Positions 47,255 through 59,807 of a DNA stretch of 64,000 bases are shown piece by piece. The stretch's first letter is position 1. Every line of letters starts with the position of its first letter. Under the pieces are notes generated by a model. It saw only the letters and a list, made by a program, of their open reading frames with translations. It was not told the origin of the DNA and made no database searches. The translations under genes and the position numbers were made by a program. This DNA comes from Clarkia xantiana subsp. parviflora (Eukaryota; Streptophyta; Magnoliopsida; Myrtales; Onagraceae). The DNA lies in assembly GCA_036873135.1 (NCBI GenBank), contig JAPTYO010000003.1, positions 22,468,001 through 22,532,000 of the forward strand. Reading direction: 5' to 3'.

Positions 47255-47471
47255 GTATGTACTGAAGTTGTTCGATTCATGTTAGTCCATAAACAGAGAG
47301 TGTACTTAAACTTAGACATGATGAGATTCTTACTTGCATATTTGCTTTGTCTTTGATATTTCATTATCTATAGAATCATAAAATTCCTTGTCTTCTTATG
47401 TTAGTTGCTTTGTTCGGTTTGTTGCCTATTCTTAAAGCTGGGAATACAATTTGCTTCAAGTTAAGTGGTAA

Positions 47472-48455
47472 CAACCTAATCAACTAAAATGATGAGCCAC
47501 TAAAGGATTCACCTCTACGGCTTGTCCTCATCTAGTTGAACAATACAGATCCACCTACTCTAGTCCTAGAATATGGTGCTTTTAAATTTTTTTAAGTATT
47601 ATAAATGACGTGAATTTTTATAGTGCATTTTGAATATCTTAATTATCGGATGTGCTATATGGAAAAATAATAAACATCTGAGTAAGAAATTTTATAAAAC
47701 CCTTTATTTAAACATTTGAATTACAGATTTCACTACATGTTATTGTCTAATTTAATTAACCGGAGTTACATATTTTTATATAAATTGGTGGTTGTATCTC
47801 TTCTTCATCAACATTTACATCTTCTAAATATTCAACTGAAGAATCCCTAATCGATGGATCTCATTAATCTCGGTCGAATTTGGTTCATGAACATGCACCT
47901 GCATATATATATATAGGATTAACCCGGGGTTATAGATCTAATATTTTTCATCTGAATAGTAAATAAGAAGGAAGGCACTATATTGTAGTCGTCCAAGTCA
48001 AGCCAAGCCTAGCTGAAATGATGTAAGATTTTGTGATTTAAAGGCATAAGGCTAGGCCTCTGCCATAACTATATCATCACTTTACCTAAAATCCTAAAAT
48101 ATGTTAATAATGGAAATAAAGTTTAGTAATCAAACTGCTGCTACTTGAATTTTAGCTTAATTAAAAATACTATCGTAATTTTTTTATTTTTAAAATTGGT
48201 TACCTGAACTTCAATTTTTCTAAGCAAACTGCTACTCATCCCGTTACGATTTCTGTCAAATTAAACAGAAAATAATTAAGCATGTTTTGGTCACTTGGGG
48301 TCTTTAATGTGTACCCAATATGAATACGATAATAAATTGAAATATTACAGCAAGCTCAACTTAAATGGACATTTGAAATTAGGAGGATGAACATTGATGA
48401 TAACTCGAATGTACCAAAAGCCAACTAACTCTCTTGTTTTAATCGAGCTCACAGC
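47472..48455. other. Intergenic region between F-box copies F and G
   Basis: The first 110 bp are the 3' flank of copy F, also seen behind copy G at about 52138-52260. The remainder is AT-rich with no recognised gene. Confidence 0.5.
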
Positions 48456-48548
48456 ATGAAACTCGATTTGTCGCTGCAATTCTTGCTCGTCTTTCTTCTT
48501 CCTTTTTTTCTGAGAGAGAGTAAAGCTGAGCTGATCTTCATCACCGGT
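48456..48548 (+). other. Candidate 31-codon first exon with signal-peptide-like sequence
   Basis: The ATG at 48456 opens 31 codons with a strongly hydrophobic stretch (LQFLLVFLLPFFL, residues 8-20) followed by RESKAELIFITG. It ends exactly at a good GTAAGT donor (48549-48554). This looks like the first exon of a secreted-protein gene, but no matching second exon is visible before the F-box fragment at 48631. It could be a stranded exon or chance. Confidence 0.3.
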
Positions 48549-48630
48549 GTAAGTAATCGCACTTCTCTTTAATCAGAGGAATTCTTTTAAGTAGAGTGGC
48601 TATATTTATGTATACGTACGACTTCTCTGT

Positions 48631-50748
48631 GATGGTTGGGTATGGCTTTAGACATTAAAGTTGAGCATTTGACCCTTCATATCTTCCACGATATTTCTCT
48701 TCCGTGCTTGATTCCTGATAAAATTTTATCTGCTCTCTCAAACTTGTTGGACATGCTATTTGCATTCAGTCCTTGACTGGGAGTAGTTGTCTCGATCTAC
48801 CTTTACTTACATCTCTGTGTATCCAATACTCTTACTTTATTAACGACCAGCAGCTGCAGAAACTTCTCACTGGTTGCCCTGCTCTTAAAGAAATTGCCCT
48901 GTTAGAATGTGTTTCGCTGTCGAAAGTTGACATTTTTTACCACCCTAACCTCGAGACCCTGGAACTTGGCTACGGTACTAGAGCTGATCATGTTGCTATA
49001 AGGGTTAGAGGGGTTAATTAGCCAACTGCACCCACATGTTTTAGTCATGTTGCTAAATGCACTCATATGTTTTTTCATGTTGCTAAATGCACCGATATGT
49101 ATTGCTTTATTGCTCAATACACCTTTCGTAAGTTCCGTTTATTTTTGTCGTTAGTTATTCAGGTGCTACTCACATGCAAACATTTTTAAATTAAAAAAAA
49201 TAAATGATTTTGCTAATGACAAATATACCCTTCATCCTCATCTTCCACGGTCGTGATGAAATTAATTACCCTAAACCTAAACATCTGCAGACACGCTTCT
49301 TTGTATCACTACTCATCTCCATTGTGTTGACTTGTATCTTGGTGACTGGTCATATGTTACTCGCCCATCACGGTGACTGGTCGTCGTCGTGGTTGTTGGT
49401 TGTCGTGGGTGCATTCGGGTGCATGTGTGGCACATATGTATTTAACTAACGGTGTTAGAGGTTCAGGTGCATTCACCAACATAGCAAAACGTATGGGTGC
49501 ATTCGCTTACATGTGTGGTGCATCCAACAACATGCAGAAATGTATAGGTCCTTTAAGCTAATTAACCCGGGTTAGAGCACCAAAGCTGAAATCTTTCAAC
49601 TATGATAGCCACTGGTGTGAGTGTGATGTTGTTGTTGTTGAGATTCACAATAGCCCTCTTCTTGACAATTCACTACTGTGATGCATTGAGAAAGATTAGG
49701 ATCTCAAACCATCTTCTTGAGAAAATCAACATTAGTCGCTGCGACCGTCTGAACGATGTGGTAATCAGTAGCAAGAAATTGACTTCTTTCAACTTGTTTA
49801 CTCTGTATTCATCAATTCCGAACCCCTCTATTCGGATGGAAATGGATCATCCTCCAAATGATTGCATGGCAAATATCTGTTGTAATTCTTATCATGAATG
49901 GTGTGATTATCTGATGGAGGCTAGCTGGTATTCTGAGTTGAAAGAGTTTCTGACAAGGCCCTTTACATTTAAAAGCCTCGGAATTAATATGATCCAAACA
50001 TATCCTGAGGTAAGTAAGACGTCTAATCTTTTTTTTTTTTTTTTGTGCGCTTACTCTTCTTATATATCTGGTGTTATGTAAGGAGGATGGAGACATGGAT
50101 GAGGAAGATGTCCACAAGAAATTGCCTCCTATAGCTTGTAACATTAAGAACTTAAGGTTGGATATTAAGGCACCTTTATCGTGTCAGTCTCGCATTTTGA
50201 ATGGGTTGCTTTCAGCTTGCCATCCAACCATTATTGAATTAGATGTTATTTCAGACTATTTTTTTTGGCAATGTACTTTTCGAATCATTTGCAAAACAAA
50301 TGACATTATATCATCTTTTTTATGGTCTGATTATTATAGTTTCCCATGTGGCTTCTTTCAAATGATGATGTCTCACACACAGATAAAGCAGAATACATAA
50401 ACTTAGGAGCTTTTATGTACTAAAGTTGTTCGAATCATGTTAGTCCATAAATAGAGAGTGCATGAACTTAGACATAATGAGGTTCTTGCTTTCTAATTTG
50501 CTTCTTGCATAAAATTCCTTATGTCTTCTTATGTATAGTTTGTTTGCGAGGAGCCTGGCAACATAGAAAACAACAGCAAGTGCTACTGCAAAGATGATTT
50601 CAAGTGCTGGAAGCATCAATTGAGGAAGTGAAGATTGAGAAGATAAGGGGGATCGACGTTGAGGAAGATCTAAAATGGGATATATTTGTTCGATCTACTG
50701 CCCCATCTTAAAGATGGGAATACCATTTACTTCAAGTTAATGTGGTAA
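48631..50748 (+). pseudogene. F-box/LRR copy G: lacks F-box, MITE insertion, internal deletion, frameshift
   Basis: Homology starts at gatggttgggtatggcttta, which in copy F is about 330 bp into the gene, so the F-box is absent. A short deletion removes part of the SAYWLKSLKL segment near 48733. LRR text follows (LPLLTSLCIQYS, LQKLLTGCPALKEIALLEC). A Mutator-like MITE lies at 49011-49568. The coding sequence resumes but lacks the ELKSLRIS to LLENLT segment near 49655. Exon 1 ends at 50008 (donor gtaagt). Exon 2 begins near 50083. Exon 3 begins near 50540 and has a one-base loss near 50625 (attgaggaagtgaag). The stop is followed directly by the Ty3 element at 50751. Confidence 0.85.
49011..49568. 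mobile_element. Mutator-like MITE 4 (558 bp)
   Basis: It starts GGGTTAATTAGC and ends GCTAATTAACCC, flanked by a perfect 9-bp duplication gggttagag (49002-49010 and 49569-49577). The inner arms carry spaced GTTGCTAAATGCAC-type words on the left and their complements on the right. It splits exon 1 of F-box copy G. Confidence 0.88.
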
Positions 50749-50750
50749 CA

Positions 50751-52137
50751 TGTTACGGACGGTTTAGCCCACGTCTGCCCTAGGGCTGCCAAAATAAGTG
50801 GTTAGAGAGTGGATTAGATTTCTTGTTAGAAATAGACTTGCATAGCATATTTTATTTATCAGTTAAGATATATATATATATATAATGGCTGAATAGTATA
50901 GATAGATTTAGACATAAATATAATAGATATAGATCTTTATGTATGCTCTATTTAAGGAACCCTCGGATGATGAATAAAGCAAAGTCTCAAATTATTAGTT
51001 TATCTAGTTTATTAGTTCATCAATTTACTCGTTTATTTCAAACATTGCACCTAAGAAGAAGACAGCCGAGCCACCTGGCTAGCTCACCCCTACTGGACCT
51101 AATCCTGCGATACAGATGGTCGAGAGAAGAGCTAAGGGACTATGTTATAATTGTGACAAGCTCTATTCAGCAAACCATCGGTGCAAGAAGCTATTTTTTA
51201 GGCCTGCGGGAAGATGGTGATGAGGAAGAAAATCCAAGAGATGAACCAAACAGTTCCCTCCATACTATACAGCTTACAACACGTATGGAGGGGGTGTCAT
51301 TGACTAGCTTGGTTGATTCGGGGAGTACACATAATTTCATTAGCTTAGCGGCAGCACAAAGGCTGGGACTCCATTATCAAGACACCCTGATTGTATCTAT
51401 TGCCAATGGGGATAGGATCCATTGTGTTAGAGCCTGCCGTTACGTTGTATTCTCAATTAATGATCATAATTTTATCGCTGATTTCTTTATCATTCTGTTG
51501 GAAGGATTCGATATGCTACTAGGTATCACATGGTTGCGCACTTTGGGTCCTATAATGTGAAACTTGAATGACCTTACTCTTCGGTTCCCTCTGCATGGCC
51601 AACATATCATTCTTCAGGGACGACAAGTACCAGCGGGCGACAAACGAGTTTATCAACTCAGAGTTTGAGTTCCGATGATCACCATTTAGAACTACTTGGA
51701 AGACGTCGACCGTTTCTATCAGGATCCAGTGGATGCCGATAGTCTACCCTAAATCCGAGCTTGAGGACAAGCTCGTTCCGCAGGAGGGGTGTAATGGGCG
51801 GTTTAGTCCAAGTCTGCCCTTGGGATGCCAAAATAAGTGGCTAGAGAGTTGATTAGGTTTCTTGTTAGAGATATACTTGCGTAGCATATTTTATTTATCA
51901 GCTGAGATATATATATATATATATATATCAGCTGAATATTATTGATATTTATGTAATGCTCTATTTAAGGAACCTCAGATGATGAATAAAGCAAGTCTCA
52001 GATTATTAGTTTATCTAGTTTATTAGTTCATCAGTTTACTCGTTTATTTCAAGCATTGCGCCTAAGAAGAAGACTGCCGAGCCACCTCGACGGCCAGCTC
52101 ACCCCTACTGGACCCGATCCTGCAATACAGGTAGTAT
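50751..52137 (+). mobile_element. Ty3/gypsy retrotransposon deletion derivative
   Basis: Direct repeats of about 350 bp lie at about 50751-51116 and 51790-52137, starting TGTTACGGACGGTTTAG and TGTAATGGGCGGTTTAG, with many differences. A purine tract (CAGGAGGGG) precedes the second. The flanking duplication taaca is at 50746-50750 and 52138-52142. The exact LTR end is uncertain, since neither shows a clean CA. Most of pol is missing. Confidence 0.75.
51120..51560 (+). pseudogene. Ty3/gypsy gag zinc knuckle and protease remnant
   Basis: LCYNCDKLYSANHRCKKLFF near 51138-51200 is a CCHC-type knuckle of the gypsy kind. It is followed, after a frame change, by a retroviral-type aspartic protease: VDSGSTHNFISLAAAQRLGL with the catalytic DSG near 51315, then DMLLGITWLRTLGPI ending at 51558. 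RT, RNase H and integrase are absent. Confidence 0.8.
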
Positions 52138-52454
52138 TAACAACCTCATCAACTAAGATGATGAGCCATTGAAGGATTCACCTCCACTGCTTGCCTTATC
52201 TAGTTGAACAAAACAGATCCACCTACTCTAGCAGTTAGCACTAGAATATGGCGATTTTAAACTCTTTCTAAGTATAGATAAAAACTTATGCAGTTATCAA
52301 CAATTATTTTGTTAACAGCACCAATGCAAACTCTTTCTAAGTGAAGAAAAACTTATGCAATTATCAACAAGTGGTTTTTTAACAGCAGCAGCGTACAATA
52401 GTGTGACATTTGGCTTCATTCTAGTGGCAAGAATTATAGTGAACTACACTACCC
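52138..52454. other. Convergent 3' flanks of F-box copy G and the sugar transporter
   Basis: The left part is the 3' untranslated region of copy G displaced by the Ty3 insertion, matching 47464-47580. The right part should hold the 3' untranslated region of the transporter on the minus strand. No further gene is seen. Confidence 0.5.
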
Positions 52455-55400
52455 TCATAAAATCACTTCACCTCCACCTCCACTGCCAGTAATGGAAGCT
52501 TGTATCTCTTCTAATGTCCTTCCTTTGGTTTCTGGCACGAGCTTTGCTATGAACACCACAGCCAAGCCACAGATGCATGAATACATCAAGAAAACACCTG
52601 TGAGTATAATAATATATGGAACAAGACAACAAACAAAATTGAGTCATTGCTCCTCCTGTCAATCATTTATGTATACCAAAAAGGTTTAGTACTCTTTCTT
52701 TCCTGCAGAACTCCATTCAAATATGTAGTTAAATGTGTATGAAACTGCCCAGGATCCGAACCAGCTCACGACATTCGCCACACTTCCTGCCGACCCTTTG
52801 ATGTTTATCGGGAATATCTGAAACGATTAACCCTCTCTTAATCATAATAGTAAAGGATTATTACCTACTTGCTAGCTGAACTTATGTAAAGTTGCAATTT
52901 ATTAAGTCTGTTTAAATTGCTGTCAAATGCTCATCATGCAAGTGCCATCATAATTCGGCTATTAAATTGCAAATTTCAGCTAAAAAATTGCAAACAAATT
53001 CAAAAGATCGGCTAGTAATTTGTACCACAAAAAAAAAAACAAAGCAATGCAATGCAAGTTTCTGTCATCATTTAACAGCAAATTAGATGAAGCTAGCATA
53101 CTGCAATTTTGTATAAGTTCATCTAGGTTCAACTGGCAAATTGTCCAAACAGTTAAAATTCAGCTAGCAACTTGCTTCTTTTTTTACCATTTCAATTTGC
53201 TAATTAATCTTTCATTGAATGGTTTTTTTTTAATATCTATGAGGTGTTTTATGACAGCAGAGAAGTAAGTGATAATAAGTAGAAAGTGATAATAAGAACA
53301 ATGGTTTACCTCTGACATTATAATCCAAGGTACACTAGCCAGACCAAGCTCATAAGCACCTATGTACATCTGAAAGAATACCATTTCAGATCCACAAATT
53401 CTACTTCATTTCAAACATATATGGTTCCATTTTCCATGTCTTACCACTACACCAACAAGCACGGAAATTGGAGTTACATCCGTCCAGTACTGAAGATCCT
53501 GTATGAAACCGAACCATTCAGTTCAAATCGGCATTAAACGGAATTGGGTATTCAAAGATGCAGACAAACAGAATAGAGAACGTACGATCAACAAAAACGA
53601 CACTGCTACGATCAAAGAACACACACAAGCTCCAGCAGCTGAATACTGCAATTAGATTAGACACAACTAGATTTACTCATCAGAAACAAAACACTGAAAC
53701 AGCAAACTTCTTCTGTTAAGAGTCTAACCAGTAATAGAGGCCGCCTTCCAAGTGAGTTTATGAGGACCACGCTCATACCACTCATTAACAGCTGCAGGTG
53801 AAGTTCTAATAAGCACATCTACGATGAAGGCTTAATCGGTTTTGGATTTCAAAATGAAAGTACCTTTGATACAGAGGCAGCTATATTCCCTTCCTTGGTA
53901 GAAACACCTGGGATTTTACTGAAACATGAGATTATTCGTACTCCTCTCATCAGTACGAATCAAATGAATGTTTTAATGGTGACCTGCTGATTCGAAGATT
54001 GTGGTGGCATAAAAGGAAATTCCCTTCATCCCCCCAAATTGTTGGAAAACCATCAAACCAACTCCTACCTACACATTTCAAATTTAGCTCATTTAAAGGT
54101 TATAGAACTGAGAAACACAAGTTGGGCAAAAAAAAAAGAAGAAAAAAAAAATTGTTAGTCCTTAGGACAAAGCTCACAATGATGCAACGAGCATACTTCG
54201 GCTGAAATATATCTCTAAAACTTTTGCTGGATATTTGTTCAACATAGACTGTGTAATCCTGAGAAATCAAAGGAAGGAAGGTGTCTTTTTTCAGGCCTCG
54301 TCAGCTCATTCAAGCTTAGAAAAAAAAAATTTCAAGATAACTGATCAACTATGGAAGTTTTACTTTGATTTCATCGGCCTCTTGGGAAATATCAGCATTC
54401 TTGCCCCTAAGACGCCGTAAAGAAGTTTCAAATTCTACATACCGGCCGACTTTTACCTGCAAAAAGGTTTTATATCACCACATATGATTTCACACACAAC
54501 TTCTTCAACCTAAGGAAACGGCTAAAACTTACCAACCATCTCGGGGACTCAGGTACGAAAAAAAGTCCTAGGATTTGCATCAGGCAAGGGATGATTCCTG
54601 AGACCATTCAGAGATAAATCCACTTAGCAGTGTTATAAAGGGGGTTTTTTTTGTTTGTAAATCAACGAGTCACCTGATAGAGCAAAGATCCGCCACGAGA
54701 TTAGGGAACCGATTAGATATGAGAGTGATACACCGCAGCCTACCACAAACTTTACAAGGATTGTATATAAGCATGACACTGTCAGCTAAATCTATCGGAA
54801 TAGAAAATTTTGTTAACCTCATTAAATGCTGTGTATCCTCCTCGAAGATTTTTGGGGGTTATCTCTGCAATATATACAGGTACCTGCTCAGTATGATCAT
54901 TCAGAACACCATTGTAAGATCAAGCTATTATTTCTCTGCAGTTAAAGAGTTCAAATGAGATGAAATTGCACTCACCGCATAAGTCAGGAGGCCAACTCCA
55001 CATCCAAGTATGACTCTCCCAAAATAAAGCCATAAGCTATCCTATAAAAGGTTAAGTGAAACTGTTAGAGCTCAGTTTGCATCACAGCCATGAGCCATCC
55101 CTTTGAGATAACTATCTCAGAATATTTGGGCAAACTTGATGAACAAGTCATGTAATTTCACTTATTTCTTCTTGTAGTGTAGGTTTGCAGGTAAGGATCT
55201 GAACATTCAAAGCAAAATGGGAATCAGAATATTGAAAAAATATGGAGAGATTTAACAAACCTGTCCAAATCCAATTAAAAGCCAACCCAGTATGCATATT
55301 ATATTGGAAACCCACATTGCCTGTCCCGCAAAAAATATGAAGTCAATGGTTATTACAGAATATCATCGTACTTATCATCCAATTGCAACTGGAGTTGAAC

Positions 55401-56438
55401 CGATTAATCTTGATTAAAAAAAAGTAAGCAGCTACGATAGATGACTTACACCTCTGCGGCCGATTAAATCAGCAATCTTTCCACTCAAAAGTGCGCCAGC
55501 CATGGCTCCAATTGCCAATATGGAGCCAAAGAATGAATACTGCATTGTTGTATAAGGCATAATAAGTATTCGTTCCGGGAAATTTGGTAAGTAGCAGAGC
55601 TGAAACCTCAATATCGACATAAATTTCTGGAATTCAAAGTCTTTTCATAACTTAGTTCAAAAATTAAGGTTTTCATTAAGCAGATGCATACTTGTAATTT
55701 GTATAGAGTACAGGAGAAAAAGCAAAATACTTCCCCCTAAGTAATGATTAAACTTAAACAGGGAGAAATAATTGGTAATTTCATGATCTGTACTACAAGA
55801 TTTTTTTTATCTTTTTATCAATCAGGTGGGTTGAATCATGAATGAAATTGTTCCCAAAATTACAAAGAAAGGTGACGTCCTAACCAATTTCAAATATTTG
55901 ACACTTTCTAAACAACTGCATATCCAGAACTTCATTATCAGAAAAATTACCTAACAGCATAATCTCTATAGAGAGTTGATGCTTATTAGTTCCTGGAATT
56001 CCAAATTGCAGATTAAATTAATGAAAATCGTAACAAGAAATGGCAGCTCAAAATTAATGTAGAGAAAATGACACCAACCTGTGCAAGAGAGAGGTCCAAA
56101 TCTTCAATAATTCCACTCTCGGCCGGCGATGAGAACCCCAACTGCACATCCAATCAATCACAAATTCCATCAACTATCAGGAATTTCGGTTGTTCCTTCA
56201 ATTTCGAGTTCATTAACGATCAAATGAGAATTACAGCATTTCCAAACACGTATGAACCGCAAACGGCCACGAATGTACTGAGGATCAATGAGAATGTGGC
56301 TGAATCTGAAGCTGAAGATGAACTCAGCAGCTCGTGATCATCTCCGGCGCCGTCGTATTCCGGCAAACGACTCCGAACAAGTAAAGCACTTCTCACTGCA
56401 TCAGTGCTGCTGTCCTCTGCCGCCGCCGCCGCCGCCAT
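52455..56438 (-). CDS. Sugar transporter ERD6-like (MFS monosaccharide transporter), 18 exons
   Basis: Minus-strand exons: 56438-56235, 56141-56079, 55539-55450, 55320-55261, 55041-54976, 54883-54818, 54749-54674, 54597-54533, 54456-54364, 54258-54178, 54068-53984, 53907-53864, 53791-53729, 53645-53586, 53498-53445, 53369-53310, 52817-52703, 52597-52455. They join in frame to 495 residues, normal for the family. Motifs are [12 protein letters not shown] in the first membrane segment, [11 protein letters not shown] (109-119), PESPRW (224-229), FQQFGG (about 296-301), GRRPLL (346-351) and PETKGRT (470-476), as in 12-helix MFS sugar porters. The N-terminus is acidic/Ser-rich with no dileucine motif seen. 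ERD6-like proteins are mostly tonoplast proton-coupled sugar exporters; location here is inference. All introns are GT-AG except the last, whose 5' end reads GAAAG (52702-52698). Confidence 0.93.
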
Positions 56439-57171
56439 GGTTTCAGGAGGCAGGACGAATTATGTTGAAATGAAGTTGGAAGAAGAGAGACTTAAAGTGG
56501 TACGTACTGGGCAGTTGTACTACTAATTACGCCATTGTACTGGAAAGAATACAGTGTGCGCCGGGTGTATCATGCTTGAGAGAGAAAAGCAATTGTGGGA
56601 CCCACCCTTCTTCTTATTTTAGGCGTATACGCCTTGTCCATTAGCTCAGGGGCATAATCTGCCCGCCATTTTTACTAAATTGAGTTCTCGGATCTGCATT
56701 TGTTAGCACACACGATCATACTTCAACAATCTGCAACCACCACCCGCGGCCCATCTCCGACGACCAACCCCAATAATTCCGGCGTCTTTACATCTCTGAC
56801 AAGTCACTTAGCTCCTCCGGCTAAGGTTAGAGAGCATCGGTGGAGCCTTCGGCTCAAATTTGAGCTAAAAGGCTTCACGGAGCTCTCTGGTTCAGATCAA
56901 GAACTCCGAACTGGATCCTCTGCTCCTCGTTAGCCTTGTAGACTATAGTAACTCTAGCGAAGATTGACCAATGCAAAAAAAAAATAATAATAATAATAAT
57001 TAATTTTACTTAGAAAATGTCATGTTTATTTATCTTTGTATGCCTAATTCTCAATAGTAAAATAAGTAGGGCCTATTATTTTAGCTCAGTCGTCAAAAAT
57101 TAAAGTATAAGCAACTAATTATTATAATTTATAAAGGGTTAATTACCAAATCCCTAGCACATGTTTAAGCT
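56439..57171. other. Upstream region of the ERD6-like gene
   Basis: Should contain the minus-strand promoter and leader of the transporter. A short AAT-repeat run lies near 56983-57000. Reading frames at 56700-56933 are built from short GC-richer repeats and look non-coding. No core promoter element was assigned. Confidence 0.5.
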
Positions 57172-57176
57172 CGAAC

Positions 57177-57606
57177 TGTAAGTTTTACAAACCCTAATTG
57201 CCAGGATCTTGATCATGCTTTATGAGGGAAAATATATAGAGAGATATGACTTACCCGGTAATTGATTTCTCGATTCCTCTAATCTTCTTAGATTGTCGAT
57301 GTGTTCTCCGTAGAACGGTTCTACTTCTCTCCCTTGTCCATCCTTCTGTCAGAGACCAGTTGATGGAGAACTGCTCTTAATCTCTGCGTCAATAACTGGC
57401 AGGGAGAGAGGACCGTTTATAATATTAACCATTTAATCTGGTACGTCCATCAAGTAACCAATTGAACGGTCTAGATTAAATCATACCATAAAGATATATA
57501 TTGATATAATATAATATAATACATTATTCAATATATCTATACTCATTAATATTATCTGGCCACATAATTAGAATATATATTGTAACATTAAATATATATT
57601 CTTACA
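57177..57606 (-). repeat. LARD-like element LTR (3' LTR)
   Basis: 430 bp, adjacent to the purine tract. Confidence 0.92.
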
Positions 57607-59807
57607 TTCTCCCACTTGGCCAGATAATCACATAAGTCTTACATCTTTATGGAATAACATAAGGCGCGCGTAAAATCTAATCTTTCCGTTCATCATAATC
57701 ACTTACATTCAATAATCTGTAAATGCGGGTTATGGCGGTCATACACTTATTTAAGCAGCATACTCCCTTCCATATACCACGACAATCACATCTTATCAAA
57801 CATAAGCCTGTAAGCAATATATATAAACACATTAGGGTCCGAGTAAGGCTTTGCATAAGGTTTTCCCGTTATCATAAACTTTATGTGTACACAATCATAA
57901 TTAACAGGAAAACATTGGAGTCAGAAACATATCATTGAGCTCAGAGTGTCAAACATCATCATCATCATCAACTTTACAACTAAGACCCATTATTTGCATG
58001 CTTATTTAATGTCATTAGTTGTAAACATTCATTTAAATACATCATTGTCAGCTTGGCCATTATGCTGACAGACACTCTAGTTTCTGAACTTTCTTCTTAA
58101 CGACAATAAACTTTCATTCCATAAGTTTGCACCTTTAATGTTTGTCGTTTTGACGAAGAAATAACTGTGGCGTTATTACGATAAATTTTCAGCGACTTGG
58201 TAACGGTGTCGACAACCTCAAGCCCTGAAATAAGTCCCACAGTTCTTAATGCATGATAAACATGCTAAAGCCTTACTTTACATTATTGATAACGACAGAT
58301 AATTACTACTTTTCTATAATATTGCTCCAACACATAAAAGGAACAATTAATTAAGAGTGGACTTTCAACTGTCAAGATATCCCTTAAATCTGAATCTACA
58401 TGAACATAAATGCATTCACATGTTCTTGTAGGTGCATTAGGACTTTATTTGTAGCATTCGAGAACTATAATCCCTCTTTAAGATCATTTCAATGTGAGCT
58501 TTCTGAGACAATCCAACTGTAATTGTGACTAGATTAAAATTTTAATTTAATCTTAGTCACATAAATTGTCTCTCACATTAACTTTCATCTTAACTTCAGA
58601 GAGTACATAATCATTTAAATGTGAGCAAGATGTAATCAATTATACAGGTAAAATATCTGCGTACTCCCACTAATCTTATTGTTCATACAACAGTAAAGTA
58701 ACTTAATAAACCATTCGTGGGAACATCAATTTTATCATATAAATTGATTTCTAAAATGACCATTCATTAATTGAGAAATATAAAATTCGTAACATAATAT
58801 ATTGTGGGAATGAAACCAAAAATATTTACTAGTATCTGAATCATACAAGTAAACCAACTTCTAGAATAACAAGTTTTCCTAATGTTATTCTAAATGATTT
58901 GACTTTATCAGATGATTATACTTTTCTTTCTTTATGAAGTATCATGTCTTTCGAACATTATCCCTTATGTTGAAATTTTCATTCAACTGATGGAACTATA
59001 TTCTAATCCATGTGAATAATGTATTCATACAGATAGACAATGTCTATCATTTACCATAATATCCACATCTTATTATTCAGACACTCCCACTAATTTCATT
59101 ATTCTTAAGATTAACATAACTGGTTTCTACAATTTTCGGACTTCAGTTAAGAAAGTAAGTCTTTATACCATTTGGATCTTTTAATGCTACTCCAGAGTAA
59201 ACATTTCATTTAAGAATCCATTCTTTAATGTGGATCATAAACATTTACTTTACTTTTATTAGACAACCTCAAACATAATGGTGTCTTAACCAAGCTCCCT
59301 TCCAACACAAAGATCATAAGAGGTTGGAACTGCCTTTATGGGATCTCAGACTTAACTCATACATCCACAACTTAATGTCATTAATGGGTAAAGAAGATTT
59401 ACTTGTCTAACTCTTAACTGTAACTTTCAAAGTCCGTTTATATTTCCCACAATACTATTTTCATAAATGTATGACATGCTCTCTTAAGAAGGCTTATTAA
59501 TGAACTAAAAGTCATATCATACTTTTATACATTTCTCATGAAAGTCACCACACATAAAGACATTATAAGTTTTCACGTTTCTATCTAATTGCTTACTTTC
59601 CATCAAGAAAAAACACTCAGCAAATGGATATAGTCATACATGAATAACATTAATAAGAGTGACTAACTAATTTTTTTCATTAACTCTTAATACGAAAAAA
59701 TAAACATAAATTCATAAGTTCAAGAAGATATACAAATTATCCCCCTATTCTTGACACTTATTAATTTTCCGCATAAATAATCATGCAATAAGCGAGATAT
59801 ACGAAAT

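Larger units (their letters stand above)
39194..47471 (+). pseudogene. F-box/LRR copy F: split by copia 4, frameshifted, splice sites lost
   Basis: The start is the ATG at 39194, or the in-frame ATG at 39215 that matches copy C. The F-box is present (VHIIHCILSFLPSVKDV, SKSCHQAW). The frame runs to 39708, where copia 4 (39709-44510) is inserted with TSD ctacc. It resumes at 44516 with LTSLCIQYSN and continues to a small deletion near 44715 that shifts the frame after RADRHV. A 4-bp duplication near 44995 shifts it again. Exon 1 would end at 45247 and a Mutator-like MITE fills intron 1. Exon 2 (46109-46292) has tg instead of ag at its acceptor and ct instead of gt at its donor. Intron 2 holds another insertion. 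Exon 3 is reduced to its last codons (about 47405-47471). Clearly non-functional. Confidence 0.88.

Noticed and set aside
56622..56633. Perfect palindrome GGCGTATACGCC in the transporter upstream region
   Set aside because: A single 12-bp palindrome without a repeated partner or known factor match is too weak to call a regulatory site.
56700..56933. 77-codon frame upstream of the transporter
   Set aside because: Low-complexity proline/serine-rich composition, no homology recognised and no splice or start context.
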